Positions 50,594 through 52,555 of a stretch of 52,555 nt of DNA are shown here, in pieces. The stretch's first letter is position 1. Every line of letters starts with the position of its first letter. Source of the DNA: Betaproteobacteria bacterium (lineage in GTDB: Bacteria > Pseudomonadota > Gammaproteobacteria > Burkholderiales > SG8-39). The DNA lies in contig JANXUV010000179.1 of the NCBI GenBank assembly GCA_025356085.1, positions 1 through 52,555 of the forward strand. Reading direction: 5' to 3'. Both the position numbers and the translations under genes were made by a program. The notes beneath the pieces were generated by a model. The model worked only from the letters and a program-made list of their open reading frames with translations, did no database searches and was not told the DNA's origin.

Positions 50594-52554
50594 ACACGCC
50601 TCCCCTGCTGATCGGCGCGATGCTCGCCTTCTGGGGCTGGCAGAGCGGCAATCCGCTGGTCGGCGCGCTGCTCGGCGTCGCGCTGGAGGTGCTGCGCGCG
50701 ATGCGGCTGCGCATCGACCTCGGCGTGAAAGAGCATTCCACCATCGCCGACCTGTCCACCGTCGGCTTCGTGCTGCTGGTGGTGCTGCTCGCGGCCAACC
50801 GCGGCATTGGCGGCGGCATTCTCGAGGCCTTCGTCTGGCAACCGGTGGCGCTGTCGCCGATCATGGCAGCGCAGTTGGTCACCGCGGAACGCCGCCTCCC
50901 GCTGTCGGCCCTGTTCCGCTACATGCGCAAGCTCACGCGCGCCAATCCGGACATCAAGGATCCCCCGGTCGACGTCAGCGCGGTCTACGCCGCATTCACT
51001 CTGCTGTCGGCAGGCGTCGCCAACCAGCGCGGCCCGGAGTACTACCTCGGCGTGGTGGCCGGCACCGCCTGCCTTCTGTATGCGGCGCGGCCGCGCGGTG
51101 CAAATGTCGCAGCGGGCGCGGCGATGATCGCCGCCGCCGCGGCGATCGGCTACGCCGGCCATATCGGCCTGCGGCACGCGCAGACGGCGCTGTTCGACTG
51201 GGTGCTCGAACTCAACATGCGCACGCTGGACACGGATCCCTACCGCGTACGCACCGAGATCGGCTCGCTCGGCCGCCTGAAGCAGTACGACGCCATCGTG
51301 GTGCGCGTCTATGCGGAAGAGAAAAACGCGGCGCAGGCGCGGCTTCTGCATCGCAGCAGCTACAACACCTATCTCGCGGGCACCTGGGTGGCGCGCGGCG
51401 CGCAGATGCAGAATCTCGAATCGCTGTCTGACAACGAAACCTGGCCGCTGGACAAAGCGTCGCCGCCGGATACCGCCCCGCCTTTAACGCTCACGCACGT
51501 GCGCATGGCCAGCCGCTTCGACGCCGGCCGCGCGACGCTGCCGCTGCCGCCCGGCACGGTACGGCTAGCCGCGTTCCCGGCTGTGCGCGTCGAACGCAAC
51601 GCGCTTGGCACGGTGCATGCGCAGCTGGGCGTCGACTGGGCGAACTACGAGGCGCAGGCCATTCCCGGGATCGCGCTCTATGCGCCGCCGGCCGCCGAGG
51701 ACTCGGCGATCCCCGCCGAGGAGCGGGAAGTGCTGCAGCGGACTGCCGAGTCGCTCGGCCTGGCGGGGCTTGCGCCGGCGGAGCGGCTGCGGCGCATCGA
51801 AAGCCATCTCGCCGGCTTCCGCTATTCCACCTATCGCGAGCGCCCGGTGCCGAAAGGCGAAACCGCGCTGGGCGATTTCCTCACGCGCACGCGTACCGGC
51901 CACTGCGAATATTTCGCCACCGCGGCGACGCTTCTCGCGCGCGCCGCGGGCGTGCCGGCGCGCTATGCCATCGGCTTCGCGGCGATCGAATACAGCTCGC
52001 TGGAAGGCGCCTGGGTGATCCGCACGCGCCATGCGCACGCCTGGTCGCGCGCCTGGGTGGACGGCCGCTGGATGGACCTGGACACCACGCCGCCGAGCTG
52101 GGGCGAGGAAGAAGCGAGCGATGCGCCCTACTGGCAGGGCCTCGCCGACCTGTTCCGCTACGCCGGCTTCCGCTGGTCGCAGCGCGGCGAATTCAAGGCC
52201 AGCGACAGCTGGTATGCGGCGCTGGCCCTGCTCGCGCTGTATCTCGGCTGGAGCGTGCTGCGCGGCCGGCGCATCGTGCGCGAGGAAAAAACCGCGGCCG
52301 TCGCGCGCCGGCGCAATCCGGGCGAAGACTCCGAGTTCTATGGCGTGGAGAAATCCCTGCCGCCGCGCGAGGCGAGCGAGACGCAGTCCGCCTGGCTGCA
52401 GCGGATCGACACGAAGATTTCGCAAAAAAAGCTGGGCCCGGTGCGGGAAGCGCTGCGGCTGCACCAGCGCTACCGTTTCGATCCGGCCGGTCTCTCCCGC
52501 AACGAACGCAACCGCCTGCGGGAACTCTGCCGCGACCTCGCTGCCCCAGCCTGA
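50590..52554 (+). CDS. Transglutaminase-like membrane protein (TgpA-type)
   Basis: 654 residues, complete: the stop lies one base before the window end. About six hydrophobic helices (first 210 residues) lead to a large periplasmic part with the transglutaminase-like triad C439 (TRTGHCEYFAT), H483 (HAHAWS) and D498 (WMDLDTTP), then another helix (about 541-557) and a cytoplasmic tail. TgpA proteins are thought to act as periplasmic proteases or cross-linkers. The ATG overlaps the DUF58 stop, completing the trio. A slippery A-AAA-AAG occurs late (52425-52431). Confidence 0.92.
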   Translation: MNTPPLLIGAMLAFWGWQSGNPLVGALLGVALEVLRAMRLRIDLGVKEHSTIADLSTVGFVLLVVLLAANRGIGGGILEAFVWQPVALSPIMAAQLVTAERRLPLSALFRYMRKLTRANPDIKDPPVDVSAVYAAFTLLSAGVANQRGPEYYLGVVAGTACLLYAARPRGANVAAGAAMIAAAAAIGYAGHIGLRHAQTALFDWVLELNMRTLDTDPYRVRTEIGSLGRLKQYDAIVVRVYAEEKNAAQARLLHRSSYNTYLAGTWVARGAQMQNLESLSDNETWPLDKASPPDTAPPLTLTHVRMASRFDAGRATLPLPPGTVRLAAFPAVRVERNALGTVHAQLGVDWANYEAQAIPGIALYAPPAAEDSAIPAEEREVLQRTAESLGLAGLAPAERLRRIESHLAGFRYSTYRERPVPKGETALGDFLTRTRTGHCEYFATAATLLARAAGVPARYAIGFAAIEYSSLEGAWVIRTRHAHAWSRAWVDGRWMDLDTTPPSWGEEEASDAPYWQGLADLFRYAGFRWSQRGEFKASDSWYAALALLALYLGWSVLRGRRIVREEKTAAVARRRNPGEDSEFYGVEKSLPPREASETQSAWLQRIDTKISQKKLGPVREALRLHQRYRFDPAGLSRNERNRLRELCRDLAAPA

Positions 52555-52555
52555 G

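Noticed and set aside
52425-52431. Slippery heptamer A-AAA-AAG in the transglutaminase gene
   Set aside because: Lys-Lys after Gln explains it; no stimulatory stem or meaningful -1 frame was seen, and the 0-frame product is complete.
1-52555. tRNA, rRNA, CRISPR, insertion sequence, attachment site or origin
   Set aside because: I looked for cloverleaf arms, regular short repeats, transposase motifs and DnaA-box clusters and saw none that I could support.

Overview
The window looks like the chromosome of a free-living, GC-rich betaproteobacterium, Burkholderiales-like and probably from an uncultured lineage. The grounds are the gene content (Bug/TctC binding protein, CysB-type regulator, DUF934 beside cysI, intracellular PHB depolymerase, DsbB, many acyl-CoA enzymes), dense packing with ATGA/GTGA overlaps, and strong G/C bias at third codon positions. 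I see no rRNA, tRNA, insertion sequence, prophage or CRISPR array, and no gap above 300 bases without a gene.

Layout. (1) 2-4328, plus strand: acyl-CoA dehydrogenase (cut by the left edge), a compact biotin carboxylase/biotin-carrier protein, a second acyl-CoA dehydrogenase and a hotdog thioesterase, like the isoprenoid/branched-acid (Atu/Liu) pathways. (2) 4339-11836, minus strand: a branched-chain amino acid type ABC importer (livH, M, G, F, K) with an acyl-CoA ligase inserted between livF and livK, then a secreted esterase behind a terminator. (3) 11875-16450, plus: a split AtuA-family protein, DsbB, a CmpX-like mechanosensitive channel and an FkbM methyltransferase. (4) 16437-23277, minus: a sulfate-assimilation operon (TauE/SafE permease, cysI, DUF934, cysH of APS-reductase type, cysD, cysN) that also carries cobA and a small CbiX/SirB chelatase for sirohaem; a cysB-like LysR gene diverges from it. 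(5) 24303-32083: PHB depolymerase, membrane-anchored Ntn acylase plus a tiny membrane protein, cupin, flavin monooxygenase-like protein, Bug binding protein, and a Tat-exported amidohydrolase. (6) 32073-40739: a minus-strand fatty acid operon (enoyl-CoA hydratase, MFS permease, FadD, EamA permease) divergent from a plus-strand paaG-paaK-hydrolase-dehydratase operon. (7) 40736-44147, minus: alkylation repair (Ada/AlkA fusion, Ogt) plus an exported alpha/beta hydrolase. (8) 44271-52554, plus: FadH, a family 9 glycosyltransferase, CofD (coenzyme F420 synthesis), MoxR ATPase, DUF58 protein and transglutaminase.

Taken together, the genes describe a heterotroph that imports organic acids, activates them to CoA thioesters and beta-oxidises them, stores carbon as polyhydroxybutyrate and makes its own reduced sulfur. 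The points most worth a second look are the carboxylase/AtuA/transporter-ligase neighbourhood, the CofD gene, an 18-bp inverted repeat between ada-alkA and fadH, the cys operon with built-in sirohaem genes and no cysJ, and three membrane-protein genes whose natural start positions lack ATG, GTG or TTG.
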